Positions 25,528 to 33,838 of a stretch of DNA of 64,000 nt are shown here, one piece after another. A program made the translations under genes and the position numbers. Origin of the DNA: Pseudogracilibacillus sp037892545 (GTDB taxonomy: Bacteria; Bacillota; Bacilli; Bacillales; Amphibacillaceae); the NCBI RefSeq assembly GCF_037892545.1, contig NZ_JBBKBG010000001.1:186001-250000 (forward strand), written 5' to 3'. The notes below the pieces were generated by a model. That model worked only from the letters and a program-made list of their open reading frames with translations. It was not told where the DNA came from and searched no databases. Numbering within the stretch: the first letter of the stretch is position 1; the number at the start of each line of letters is the position of its first letter.

Positions 25528-26484
25528 TTGAATAAAAGAGAAACGAATTACGGTGGGCAAGCATTAGTTGAAGGAGTTATGTTTGCCGGTAAAAACAGTT
25601 TCGTATCTGCTATACGAAGAAAAGACAATAGTATTGAATATTTTGAGGTAGAACGGGAAGAATCAAATATAGCGAAACAATTAAAAAGAATTCCGTTGCT
25701 TCGTGGGATTGTTGCACTTGTTCAAGCTAGTGCCAACGGAATTAAACATTTAGATTTCGCCTCTGATCGTTACGATGTCGACCCGAAAGATGATGAAAAA
25801 ATGTTAGAGGAAAAAGAAACCTCGAAGCTCGTAATGATGTTAGGGATTGGAGTAGTTGGCGTACTTTCTTTTATCGTCAGTAAACTAATCTTTACGGTAA
25901 CACCTGCTATTGTAGCAAACTTCTTTACCGATCTTGTTCCGACCAAAACGGGGCAAGTATTATTAGAAGGTTTATTTAAACTCATTTTATTACTTGGTTA
26001 CATTTACATTATTTCACTTACACCACTAATAAAACGAGTTTTTCAATATCATGGTGCAGAACATAAAGTAATTAATTGTTATGAAAGTAATCTACCATTA
26101 ACTGTTGAAAATGTACAAAGTCAATCAAGATTACATTATCGTTGTGGTTCAAGTTTCATGCTGTTTACAGTATTTGTCGGCATATTCGTCTATATGTTCG
26201 TAGCAACAGACCCATTATGGTGGAGAATTGTAAACCGTATCTGTTTAATCCCTGTCGTAATTGGGTTATCATTTGAAGTATTATATATAACAAACAAACT
26301 TCGAAACATTCCAGTTTTACATGTATTAGGGTACCCTGGATTATGGTTGCAATTACTAACAACGAAAGAACCTGATGATGAGCAAGTTGAGGTTGCATTA
26401 CATTCATTTAAAAGAGTGTTAGAAAATGACGACGTAAAAGAAGCGGAAGCAATTGTATTAGAAGAAAGTAATCAAGTCATGTAA
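25528..26484 (+). CDS. yqhQ: DUF1385 membrane protein YqhQ
   Basis: 318-residue conserved membrane protein. It opens with NYGGQALVEGVMFAGKN, carries FQYHGAEHKVINCYE and SRLHYRCGSSFML, and has hydrophobic segments near 108-135, 145-170, 210-235 and 240-260. Function unknown. The start is TTG at 25528 with AAGGTTGGTG 7 nt upstream. It is followed 29 nt later by yqhP. Confidence 0.92.
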   Translation: MNKRETNYGGQALVEGVMFAGKNSFVSAIRRKDNSIEYFEVEREESNIAKQLKRIPLLRGIVALVQASANGIKHLDFASDRYDVDPKDDEKMLEEKETSKLVMMLGIGVVGVLSFIVSKLIFTVTPAIVANFFTDLVPTKTGQVLLEGLFKLILLLGYIYIISLTPLIKRVFQYHGAEHKVINCYESNLPLTVENVQSQSRLHYRCGSSFMLFTVFVGIFVYMFVATDPLWWRIVNRICLIPVVIGLSFEVLYITNKLRNIPVLHVLGYPGLWLQLLTTKEPDDEQVEVALHSFKRVLENDDVKEAEAIVLEESNQVM

Positions 26485-26513
26485 TATTAGCTTTGTAAAG
26501 GAGGTATATGTGA

Positions 26514-26924
26514 ATGAAACGCAATAAGCCCCCTATATTTATACTTATGCTTATCGGTTTAGCGGCAATCGGTTTAGGTGCATCCTTAGTGAGAAACCCT
26601 GGAAAGTTTTTCATTCAAATCGTCATCATGATTGTGATAGCATATGTCCTTTTTAAAGTGTTATCATATTTTCTACAAAGACGAACTGGCGAAACATCTG
26701 ATGAAATGAAAAAATACCGAAAAGCGGCAAAACAATCGAACGAACGTTTCGGAAAAAAACAATCAAAAAGTATGGCAGAAAAGTTTGTTCCAAGACAGTA
26801 CAATAAACAGGAAATCGAAAAACAAAAAAAGAAACGTAAACGTCGAAGAAATGCGCCACACTTAACTGTGATTGAAGGGAAAAAATCAATAAAAGAGAAC
26901 AAAAAAGACCAAGCTTCTAATTAA
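26514..26924 (+). CDS. yqhP: YqhP/SA1362-family membrane protein
   Basis: 136-residue protein with two adjacent N-terminal membrane segments (about 7-25 and 31-53) and a long basic C-terminal tail (lysine/arginine-rich from about 60). Function unknown; matches the SA1362/YqhP family in layout and place. ATG start with GGAGG upstream. The stop lies inside a bidirectional terminator shared with mntR. Confidence 0.82.
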   Translation: MKRNKPPIFILMLIGLAAIGLGASLVRNPGKFFIQIVIMIVIAYVLFKVLSYFLQRRTGETSDEMKKYRKAAKQSNERFGKKQSKSMAEKFVPRQYNKQEIEKQKKKRKRRRNAPHLTVIEGKKSIKENKKDQASN

Positions 26925-26939
26925 TGCTTGGTCATTTTT
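26901..26939. terminator. Bidirectional terminator between yqhP and mntR
   Basis: Arms GACCAAGC and GCTTGGTC with A tract on the left and T tract on the right serve both convergent genes. Both stop codons lie within it. Confidence 0.85.
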
Positions 26940-27381
26940 GTTCTAGATCGTTTTCTTGTTGCTTACTCTCTTTATTAATTTGTTGTAATCGAGCAATTCT
27001 GGATGAGTCTTCTTCAAAAAATTGAACTAAATCCGCAATCCTGTCAATTGCATTCCAACTTAAATGATGCTCAATTCCTTCTACATCTTCGTAAATTTTA
27101 TCCTCATCTACTCCGATAATTTCTAAAAAGTCTTCTAAAAGTTCGTGTCGAAATACGAGGCGTTTTCCTATTTTATTTCCTTTTTCCGTTAAAATAAAAC
27201 CTCGATATTTCTCATAGTGGACATAATTGTCCTTATCTAATTTTTGAATCATTTTTGTTACAGAAGATGGATGTACGAGTAATGCTTCCGCAATATCTGT
27301 TACCCGTGCATAGCCTTTTGTATCAATTAAATTGTAAATTTGTTCAATATAATCTTCCATACTAGGAGTTGGTACTGGCAA
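26932..27381 (-). CDS. mntR: Manganese transport regulator MntR
   Basis: DtxR-family Mn2+ sensor repressing manganese uptake genes. 149 residues: a winged helix with AEALLVHPSSVTKMIQKLDKD and a dimerisation domain with IEGIEHHLSWNAIDR-type metal ligands. D10 and E13 match the metal ligands D8 and E11 of B. subtilis MntR. The start is TTG at 27381 with AGAGG about 7 nt upstream, so the protein starts three residues earlier than the B. subtilis one. Confidence 0.94.
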   Translation of the reverse strand: MPVPTPSMEDYIEQIYNLIDTKGYARVTDIAEALLVHPSSVTKMIQKLDKDNYVHYEKYRGFILTEKGNKIGKRLVFRHELLEDFLEIIGVDEDKIYEDVEGIEHHLSWNAIDRIADLVQFFEEDSSRIARLQQINKESKQQENDLEQK

Positions 27382-27510
27382 ATGATTTCCTCTTTTCTGT
27401 TTTTAGTAAGGGCAACATTTTTTCTATTATTACTATACCGTAAATATGTTTAACTGACAAGTATGGATATAGAAGGATATGGATAAACAATTTAAAGAAA
27501 AAGTGTTTCT

Positions 27511-28380
27511 TTATACGTAAAATTCTGTAACTTCTTCAATCGTATCAATAAATTTCTTTAATGCCGGTGTATGATGGTCTGTTTTACGATAAATAAAAAC
27601 CGTTGTAATATGGCTATACTTTTCCGGTAATTCATAGCAATGAATTAAATGTTGTTTTACATATTCCTCCACTGCCGCATATGGTACATAAGCAACCCCT
27701 AATCCAGATATAACGGATCCTAATGTTGTTTCTAAAGTGCCTAATTCCATCACTTTTTTCGGAATTATTTGTTGATTATGCAACCATTCATTTAATTTTT
27801 GCCGGTAGCCACAACCTTCACTAAAACGTAAAATTGGTTTTTCTAAAATATCATCCATAGACATATCTGGATCATTTGAAATAAGCACTAATTTTTCATG
27901 GAATACTTCCATTTGGTGTAAATTCGGGTCATTCGTAATCTCGCTTTTCGTAACGAATGCACCGTCTAACTCATAATTCATCACTTTTTCTTTTAATTCT
28001 GCCGTTACACCTGTTGATAATGTTAAATCTACAAGGTCATATTTTTCTAAATAGCGTGATAAAATATATGGCAATTTAATCACTGTTTCTACGGATGCAA
28101 TATCTAATTTTCCTGTAGGATTTTCACTATCGGATGAAATCATTTTCATTTCTTCTATTAAAGAAAGAATTTTTTTTGCATATGGCAGCATTGCATGGCC
28201 TTCATTTGTTAATGTTATTCCTTTTTGATGCCGATGAAATAATGTTGTGTTCAATGATTGTTCGAGTTTTTTTATACGGGATGTTACGTTTGATTGGACA
28301 TAATTTAATTGTTTTGCTGCTTGATTAATACTTCCACAATGTGCAACTGTATAAAATATTTGTAAATCTTTCATGTTCAT
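27511..28380 (-). CDS. LysR-family transcriptional regulator, CzcR/YofA-like
   Basis: N-terminal LysR helix-turn-helix (MKDLQIFYTVAHCGSINQAA, then KQLNYVQSNVTSRIKKLE) and a C-terminal effector-binding domain from about residue 90. The ATG at 28380 is chosen because AGGGGTG lies 6 nt upstream. It is divergent from an EamA exporter across 129 nt, the usual layout of a LysR regulator and its target, so control of that exporter is inferred. The effector is unknown. Confidence 0.85.
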   Translation of the reverse strand: MNMKDLQIFYTVAHCGSINQAAKQLNYVQSNVTSRIKKLEQSLNTTLFHRHQKGITLTNEGHAMLPYAKKILSLIEEMKMISSDSENPTGKLDIASVETVIKLPYILSRYLEKYDLVDLTLSTGVTAELKEKVMNYELDGAFVTKSEITNDPNLHQMEVFHEKLVLISNDPDMSMDDILEKPILRFSEGCGYRQKLNEWLHNQQIIPKKVMELGTLETTLGSVISGLGVAYVPYAAVEEYVKQHLIHCYELPEKYSHITTVFIYRKTDHHTPALKKFIDTIEEVTEFYV

Positions 28381-28509
28381 TTGAATCACCCCTATCACTA
28401 ATCGAGATACATATTATCTCTTATAATCATTTTACATGATAGTAGTTCTATTGTTAAATAATAAGTAACCATTAATATATACATATTATTTTTGATTGGG
28501 GATATTAAA

Positions 28510-29475
28510 ATGAGAAACAGTATTTTAATCGGAGCAATTCTTTGTGCTGTTGCGAGTATGTCATGGGGTGCTATGTTCCCTGTTGCAGATCACGCGTTTC
28601 AATACATTGACCCATTTTATTTTACGATCATTCGCTATTTACCTGTAACTGTTCTATTAATAATTTTCCTATATTTTATCGAGGGAAAACAAGCGTTTAA
28701 ATTAGAAGGTCATGGGTTCATGATTTGGTTTTTCGGAACAATGGGTTTTACCATTTATAATTTATTCATTTTCTGGGGTCAAAATTTATTAGGCGATGCT
28801 GGTGTTTTATTAGCCTCCATTATGGAAGCCTTAGCACCAATTATATCGATTTTAATTGTTTGGATTTTAACGAAAAAACGTCCTTACACTTTTACCATTT
28901 TAACTGTATTTGGTGCGTTTATTGGCGTATTATTAGTCGTAACGAATGGCAACTTTCAAGCTTTGTTCGGTCCTGGTCGATTCATTCCATTGATCATTTT
29001 ATTTTTAGCTGCTGCAGGTTGGGCTTTATATACATTCGGTGGTAGTCAGTTCCCTAAATGGTCTGTTCTAAGATATTCTACTTTAACTTGTTTATATGGA
29101 ACATTAACAGCTACAGTTGTTGTCATTTTCAGTAGTATTTTTGGATATGTAGAAGTTCCAACACTCCAAGAAATATATACCGTTCGATACAATATGTTGT
29201 TTATGATAACTTTACCAGGTATTTTTGCTTTATTATTTTGGAATAAGGGAGTTGTCATGTTAAAACCAATTAATGCTATTTTATTCATTAACTTGGCACC
29301 GGTAACGACTATTGTTATTCGTTTGATCCAAGGACATACAATAACAGGTTATGAATGGGCAGGTGCTGCCATTGTTTGTTCGATGATCATTTTAAATAAC
29401 TTATATCAGCGTATGTTGCAAAAAAGAGAGGCACATCTTCTTAAAAACCGAAACAATCCATTAGCTTCACAATAA
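28510..29475 (+). CDS. EamA-family (DMT) transporter
   Basis: 321-residue membrane protein with ten predicted hydrophobic helices in two EamA repeats (about 5-140 and 155-300). It has the SMSWGAMFPVADHAF opening and the conserved LLASIMEALAPIISIL at the end of the first repeat. Probably exports an amino acid or other small metabolite; the substrate is not readable. The ATG at 28510 follows TTGGGGATATTAAA, and codons further upstream overlap that ribosome site. Confidence 0.88.
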   Translation: MRNSILIGAILCAVASMSWGAMFPVADHAFQYIDPFYFTIIRYLPVTVLLIIFLYFIEGKQAFKLEGHGFMIWFFGTMGFTIYNLFIFWGQNLLGDAGVLLASIMEALAPIISILIVWILTKKRPYTFTILTVFGAFIGVLLVVTNGNFQALFGPGRFIPLIILFLAAAGWALYTFGGSQFPKWSVLRYSTLTCLYGTLTATVVVIFSSIFGYVEVPTLQEIYTVRYNMLFMITLPGIFALLFWNKGVVMLKPINAILFINLAPVTTIVIRLIQGHTITGYEWAGAAIVCSMIILNNLYQRMLQKREAHLLKNRNNPLASQ

Positions 29476-29512
29476 ATCACTATAGAGCCTAGGACAATAG
29501 CTTGTTGAGTAG

Positions 29513-29553
29513 AAAAGGGAGTTTCAGTAAAATATTATTGGGACTCCTTTTGT
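29513..29553 (+). terminator. Terminator after the EamA gene
   Basis: Arms AAAAGGGAGT and ACTCCTTTT flank an AT-rich loop of about 20 nt, followed by GTTTGTCTT. About 40 nt past the stop. Confidence 0.65.
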
Positions 29554-29792
29554 TTGTCTTATTTTCTCACACCTTCAATCTGCTTCACGTTCCGTAGATA
29601 AGACTTAGCCAATTAAGTATTTTATCGTTTACTCATATGATGGTTTAAAATCTAGGCAATATAGAGAATGAACTCGAATTTTTCTTACTTAATCTATTTG
29701 GCCCTTTTACAAATGGTGTTGGTGGCCAATTAAAGTTACTTTATATGTAAATGTATAGACCTATTCATAAGTTTGTGTAAATATGTCACTTC

Positions 29793-29898
29793 GGAAATGT
29801 ACTCCGCTTTCCGCGTGCGGCTGCTAAGCCAAGCTCAGGCTTTGCCTTCCCTTGTCTTATCTATGCCTATCCTCACGCAGGAGTCTACGTACATTTCC
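29793..29898. repeat. 106-bp G+C-rich palindromic element
   Basis: Perfect 10-bp terminal inverted repeats (GGAAATGTAC at 29793-29802, GTACATTTCC at 29889-29898), with further inner pairs ACTCC/GGAGT and GCGTG/CACGC. The CGCTTTCCGCG...CTCACGCAGGAGTC composition is clearly richer in G+C than the surroundings. It resembles the interspersed CGCTTTCCGCGGGC-type repeats common in Bacillaceae intergenic DNA. It lies in a 1-kb gap (29476-30488) otherwise holding only IS debris and terminators. Confidence 0.65.
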
Positions 29899-29977
29899 TA
29901 CGTTTCATTTTGTTGTGTACACATTTATTTTCCCCTCCTTTGTGGCTTATGACACGAAGGAGGTTTCTTTTCTCTAA

Positions 29978-30277
29978 ATGATAGACCTTCATTTAAAATG
30001 TAAAATGATTCTATTTTTAAATAGTTATAATCTGTGCGAGATACGTTGTTCTTACTTTTTAATAATAAGCGCCCCAATACTTCTTGATATACAAGAAAAA
30101 CTCACGGATTACATTGCCTATTTCAGGGTTGTACCCAATAGATTTAAACTTGAAAAGCAACGTTTCTACTGTAAAGCATGTAATAGCACATTCAGTGCGT
30201 CTACGTCTATTGTCCAGAAACATGGATCACATGACGAAGATAGGAAGAAATATCTTCCGACGCTAAAAAAGTATTGA
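29978..30277 (+). pseudogene. ISL3-type transposase remnant
   Basis: An open frame whose middle reads RFKLEKQRFYCKACNSTF then SASTSIVQKH. This resembles the zinc-ribbon stretch before the DDE domain of ISL3-family transposases (KQRFxCKxCxxTFxAxTxIVxKH). The preceding part lacks the first CxxC pair, the tail departs from the family, and the whole DDE domain is missing. The first part may lie in another frame. No ribosome site at the ATG. Taken as a decayed fragment. Confidence 0.55.
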
Positions 30278-30367
30278 TAATTGATAGAAGACAAGTGGTT
30301 TCCTTCCTAGATTTGTTTTCATCGACTTTAATTCTGAAGGGAATTTTACTTGTTTTTTATTTTTATG

Positions 30368-30405
30368 CATAAAAAAGGTGCCAGTGGATTTTTTCCACCA
30401 ACACC
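30368..30405 (-). terminator. Terminator of nrdJ
   Basis: Minus strand: GGTGttGGTGGA, A6 loop, TCCACtgGCACC, then TTTTTTATG. Lies about 85 nt past the nrdJ stop. Confidence 0.8.
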
Positions 30406-30488
30406 ATATATTGTAGAGCCATCTTTTTATGATAAACATGACCGTCATTTTTATAGAAATAGTCTCTATTTATTTAAAATCGAATGGA

Positions 30489-33056
30489 TTATAAACCACA
30501 TTTAAGTTGTGCACCACAACTTGTACACGTATTACACCCACCGATTTCAGCAACATGTCCTTTACGACATACAGGGCAACGATCGCCAACTTCAGAACCT
30601 ATGTTGACCGTCGTTTTATCTAATTCTTGAATAGTTTCCATTAAAACTACTTTTGGTTTCACAACATCAAATGCTTCATTAGTTTCTTCCACTTCATTAA
30701 ATGTAGACTCTTCTGCTTTTAACGTTAGTACTTGTGAATCACGACTCCCATCCACATATACTGTTCCACCTTTTGCGCCACCTTTGTATAAGCGTTGATA
30801 AACTTGTTCAACTTGTGACACAGAATATCCTTTTGGTGCGTTAACTGTTTTTGAAATAGAGCTATCAATCCATTTTTGGATAACACATTGTGTATCTGCA
30901 TGCTCCTCTGGACTTAATTCCATTGCGGATACAAACCAATCTGGTAAGTTATTTTCATCTGCATTAGGATGACGATCTAAATACTCTTGTAAAATATCAG
31001 CTTTTACTTCAATGAATTTCCCTAAACGACCGCTTCGGTAATATGAAAAGGAGAAATATGGTTCTAAACCTGTACTTACACCGACCATCGTTCCCGTTGA
31101 CCCTGTCGGAGCGACCGTTAATAAATGAGAGTTACGAATTCCATACGTTACAATATCCTGACGAATATCTTCAGGCATTTGCTTCATGAATCCTGTTTGG
31201 ATAAATGCTTCCCGAAGTTTTTTTGTTTCATCTTCTGTTTTTCCAATTAAAAATGGGAAGCTTCCCTTTTCTTTTGCAAGTTCTACAGATTCACGATAAG
31301 CCGTGACAGCAATCGTTTTAAATATTTCATCTACTAATTGGTTACCTTCTTTCGATCCATAGCGTGTTTCACAATAAATTAATAAGTCATGTAATCCCAT
31401 TACACCTAATCCGATACGTCGCTCACCAAGTGCTTGTCTTTTATTTTCCTCTAAAAAATATGGAGTTGCATCGATCACATTATCTTGCATGCGCACACCA
31501 ACACGGACGGTTTCTTTTAGCTTTTCTACATCAAGTTGTTTCGTTGTTTTATTCGCCATTTCAGCTAAGTTGATTGCAGCTAAATTACATACAGAGTAAG
31601 GTGCAAGTGGTTGTTCCCCACATGGATTCGTAGCAACAACTTGTTGACCATAACTTTTCGCATTTGTCATATCGTTTGCATTATCGATAAAGAAAATGCC
31701 TGGCTCAGCTGAGTATGTCGCACAAATATTAATTAAATCCCATAATTCTTTTGCTCTTACTTTACGATATGTCCGAATACGAAAACCTTTTTCTTCCCAT
31801 TTACGTACATCCCCGATTTTATGCCATTCTTCATTATACTGTTTCATTTCTTCTTGCGTGTAGTTCTCAACATCTGGAAAACGTAAAGCATATTCCCCAT
31901 CTGTTTCAACAGCTTCCATGAATTCTTTCGTTAAACAAACAGAAATATTCGCTCCCGTTAAAAATTCTGATTGATGTACGTCGTATGTTCCGCCAGTTTT
32001 TAATTTTTCATCTGCTTCTTTTACTGCTTCTTTTGTAAATCCACCTAAACCAGGCATGTTTTTATAGTTCACAATCCCTTGATATAAGTCTTTTTCTGTT
32101 TCGGTTAAAGGTGTAAATTTTAATTTTTCATTTGCTAATTGTTTAATTTGCTCATCTGTCGTATTTTCAATTAAATAGCGCAAAATACGTGGATTTTGCA
32201 TTTTTGAAATAATAAATTCGATAATATCAGGGTGCCAGTCTGCGAGCATAATCATTTGGGCTCCGCGACGTGAACCACCTTGTTCAACTAAATGTGTTAA
32301 TTTAGCAATATCATCTAACCAAGAAACAGATCCTGAAGATTTACCATTTACACCACGTGCTAACGTATTACGTGGACGTAATGTGGAACCATTCGTTCCA
32401 ACTCCACCACCGCGTGACATAATTTCCATTACTTGCTTACGATGATCTGAAATCCCTTCTCTTGAATCTTGAATATAAGGCATTACATAACAATTAAAAT
32501 AAGTTACATCCGTTTCTGATCCTGCCCCATATAACACTCTTCCCGCAGGAACAAAACGTAAAGTTTCTAATTGTTCTTTAAACATCTCATAAGATGCTTG
32601 TCTTTTTTCTTCAGTCGTTTCAACTAATGATAGACCTTTCGCATTTCGTGCTGCAATTTGTTCATAAAAAATTTCTAAAGGTTTATCAATCGTATCTAGG
32701 TCACGTTTAATGATACCTGTTTTAACTTCTTGTTCATCATCTAGTACGGCAATAAATTCTTCCGCTATCTTAATTTCAGCCTTATTTTCTTCCCAATCAA
32801 TCGATTCTACTAATCCATAACCACGTGCTGGGAATTTAGGATCTGGTTTTACGGTTAAAACGACAAAATCCCCTTTTTTTAATGTTTTCTTCTCTGTATC
32901 TTTAAATGCATAGCGGTCTAACATTACTAGTCTTGAAACGCCTTCATGCATAATTTTCATATCATCTGTAATGGGTTCAACTTGCTTAAATTGTTTTATA
33001 TCCTCGTTTAAAGACGCAATGTTAATGTTTTCTTTTACTGATAAATTTGTTGCCAC
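30489..33056 (-). CDS. nrdJ: Adenosylcobalamin-dependent (class II) ribonucleotide reductase
   Basis: Reduces ribonucleotides to deoxyribonucleotides using a cobalamin-generated radical, independent of oxygen. 855 residues, with SGSVSWLDDIAKLTHLVEQGGSRRGAQ split over the N-terminal core, the active-site loop NPCGEQPLAPYSVCN, VAPTGSTGTMVGVSTG near the end of the barrel, and a C-terminal zinc-ribbon tail (CPVC...CTSCGAQLKC) typical of NrdJ. The start is GTG at 33056 with AGGGAG 9 nt upstream. Paired NrdR-box-like sites overlap its promoter. No cobalamin riboswitch is visible. It lies in an accessory stretch beside IS debris, so acquisition by transfer is possible. Confidence 0.94.
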   Translation of the reverse strand: MATNLSVKENINIASLNEDIKQFKQVEPITDDMKIMHEGVSRLVMLDRYAFKDTEKKTLKKGDFVVLTVKPDPKFPARGYGLVESIDWEENKAEIKIAEEFIAVLDDEQEVKTGIIKRDLDTIDKPLEIFYEQIAARNAKGLSLVETTEEKRQASYEMFKEQLETLRFVPAGRVLYGAGSETDVTYFNCYVMPYIQDSREGISDHRKQVMEIMSRGGGVGTNGSTLRPRNTLARGVNGKSSGSVSWLDDIAKLTHLVEQGGSRRGAQMIMLADWHPDIIEFIISKMQNPRILRYLIENTTDEQIKQLANEKLKFTPLTETEKDLYQGIVNYKNMPGLGGFTKEAVKEADEKLKTGGTYDVHQSEFLTGANISVCLTKEFMEAVETDGEYALRFPDVENYTQEEMKQYNEEWHKIGDVRKWEEKGFRIRTYRKVRAKELWDLINICATYSAEPGIFFIDNANDMTNAKSYGQQVVATNPCGEQPLAPYSVCNLAAINLAEMANKTTKQLDVEKLKETVRVGVRMQDNVIDATPYFLEENKRQALGERRIGLGVMGLHDLLIYCETRYGSKEGNQLVDEIFKTIAVTAYRESVELAKEKGSFPFLIGKTEDETKKLREAFIQTGFMKQMPEDIRQDIVTYGIRNSHLLTVAPTGSTGTMVGVSTGLEPYFSFSYYRSGRLGKFIEVKADILQEYLDRHPNADENNLPDWFVSAMELSPEEHADTQCVIQKWIDSSISKTVNAPKGYSVSQVEQVYQRLYKGGAKGGTVYVDGSRDSQVLTLKAEESTFNEVEETNEAFDVVKPKVVLMETIQELDKTTVNIGSEVGDRCPVCRKGHVAEIGGCNTCTSCGAQLKCGL

Positions 33057-33113
33057 TATTGATCGCTCCCTACGTACGTATTTCTCGTTGCTTTTGTAAA
33101 TTATTCTATTTCT

Positions 33114-33184
33114 AATGTACACAAAAAATGACAATAAATCAATATGTTGTGTTTAAAAAGGTTATAAAGTGCTATATATTGAAA
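33114..33184 (-). promoter_or_regulatory. nrdJ promoter with paired NrdR-box-like sites
   Basis: Minus-strand TTTCAATATATAGCAC (33169-33184) and ACACAACATATTGATT (33137-33152) resemble the NrdR box ACACwATATATwGTGT. They are separated by 16 bp, the phasing usual for tandem NrdR boxes. The second overlaps the -35 of TTGATT-N17-TACATT (33114-33142). Repression of the reductase by NrdR is therefore likely. Confidence 0.72.
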
Positions 33185-33361
33185 AAATGATCATTCTATG
33201 TTTGAAATAAATTTTTTACATAAAAGCCGACAATACAGTATTCTACCTGTTTCAAAGAAAAAAATCTACTGATTATTTGTAAAAAGATGTATCAATTCAT
33301 ATAATATATATAGTATATGTGGCAACCTTATTTACTATATTTTATATTGGAGGATTATTAC

Positions 33362-33739
33362 ATGCTTTGGGGTTTACTAATTGTTTTACTTTTAATCATT
33401 CTTTATGCCTTGTTTAATTATTTTCGTCAAAGAAAATATTTAACCGTTTTAACGCAAGAACAATTTATAGAAGGATATCGTAAGGCTCAACTTGTCGATG
33501 TTCGAGAACAGAAAGAATTTGATAACGGGCATATTCGTGGTGCTAGAAATATTCCTTTAACAACGTTTAAACAGAGTATTAATGCATTACGCCCTGACAA
33601 GCCTGTTTATTTATATTGTCAAAACACAACTCGTTCAACGAGAGCCGCAGCTATTTTAAAAAAGCATCACTTTACAGACATCTATATGTTGCAAGGTGGC
33701 TTTAAAAAATGGACTGGAAAAATTGACCAAAAAAAATAA
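33362..33739 (+). CDS. yqhL: Membrane-anchored rhodanese-domain protein YqhL
   Basis: 125 residues: one N-terminal membrane segment (about 2-20) and a cytoplasmic rhodanese domain with LVDVREQKEFDNGHIRGARNIP and the active-site cysteine in YLYCQNTTRS. Probably handles sulfane sulfur. The ATG at 33362 is chosen because GGAGG lies 8 nt upstream. It ends in a strong terminator. Confidence 0.9.
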   Translation: MLWGLLIVLLLIILYALFNYFRQRKYLTVLTQEQFIEGYRKAQLVDVREQKEFDNGHIRGARNIPLTTFKQSINALRPDKPVYLYCQNTTRSTRAAAILKKHHFTDIYMLQGGFKKWTGKIDQKK

Positions 33740-33742
33740 ACG

Positions 33743-33786
33743 AAAAACATATATAGGATGACAAAAATCCTATATATGTTTTTTTG
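33743..33786 (+). terminator. Terminator of yqhL
   Basis: Perfect arms AAAAACATATATAGGAT and ATCCTATATATGTTTTT flank a 7-nt loop, with TTTTTTTGT at the 3' side. Confidence 0.9.
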
Positions 33787-33838
33787 TATATTTTATACAT
33801 TCCGAACCATCCTAACCATAATGGAGGTTATATTTTAT

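Noticed and set aside
29715..30405. GGTGTTGGTGG near 29715 matching the nrdJ terminator arm
   Set aside because: An 11-base match without flanking similarity; likely chance.
33057..33361. Possible cobalamin riboswitch upstream of nrdJ
   Set aside because: No B12-box-like sequence or long structured leader; the region is AT-rich and holds the promoter and NrdR-box-like sites instead.
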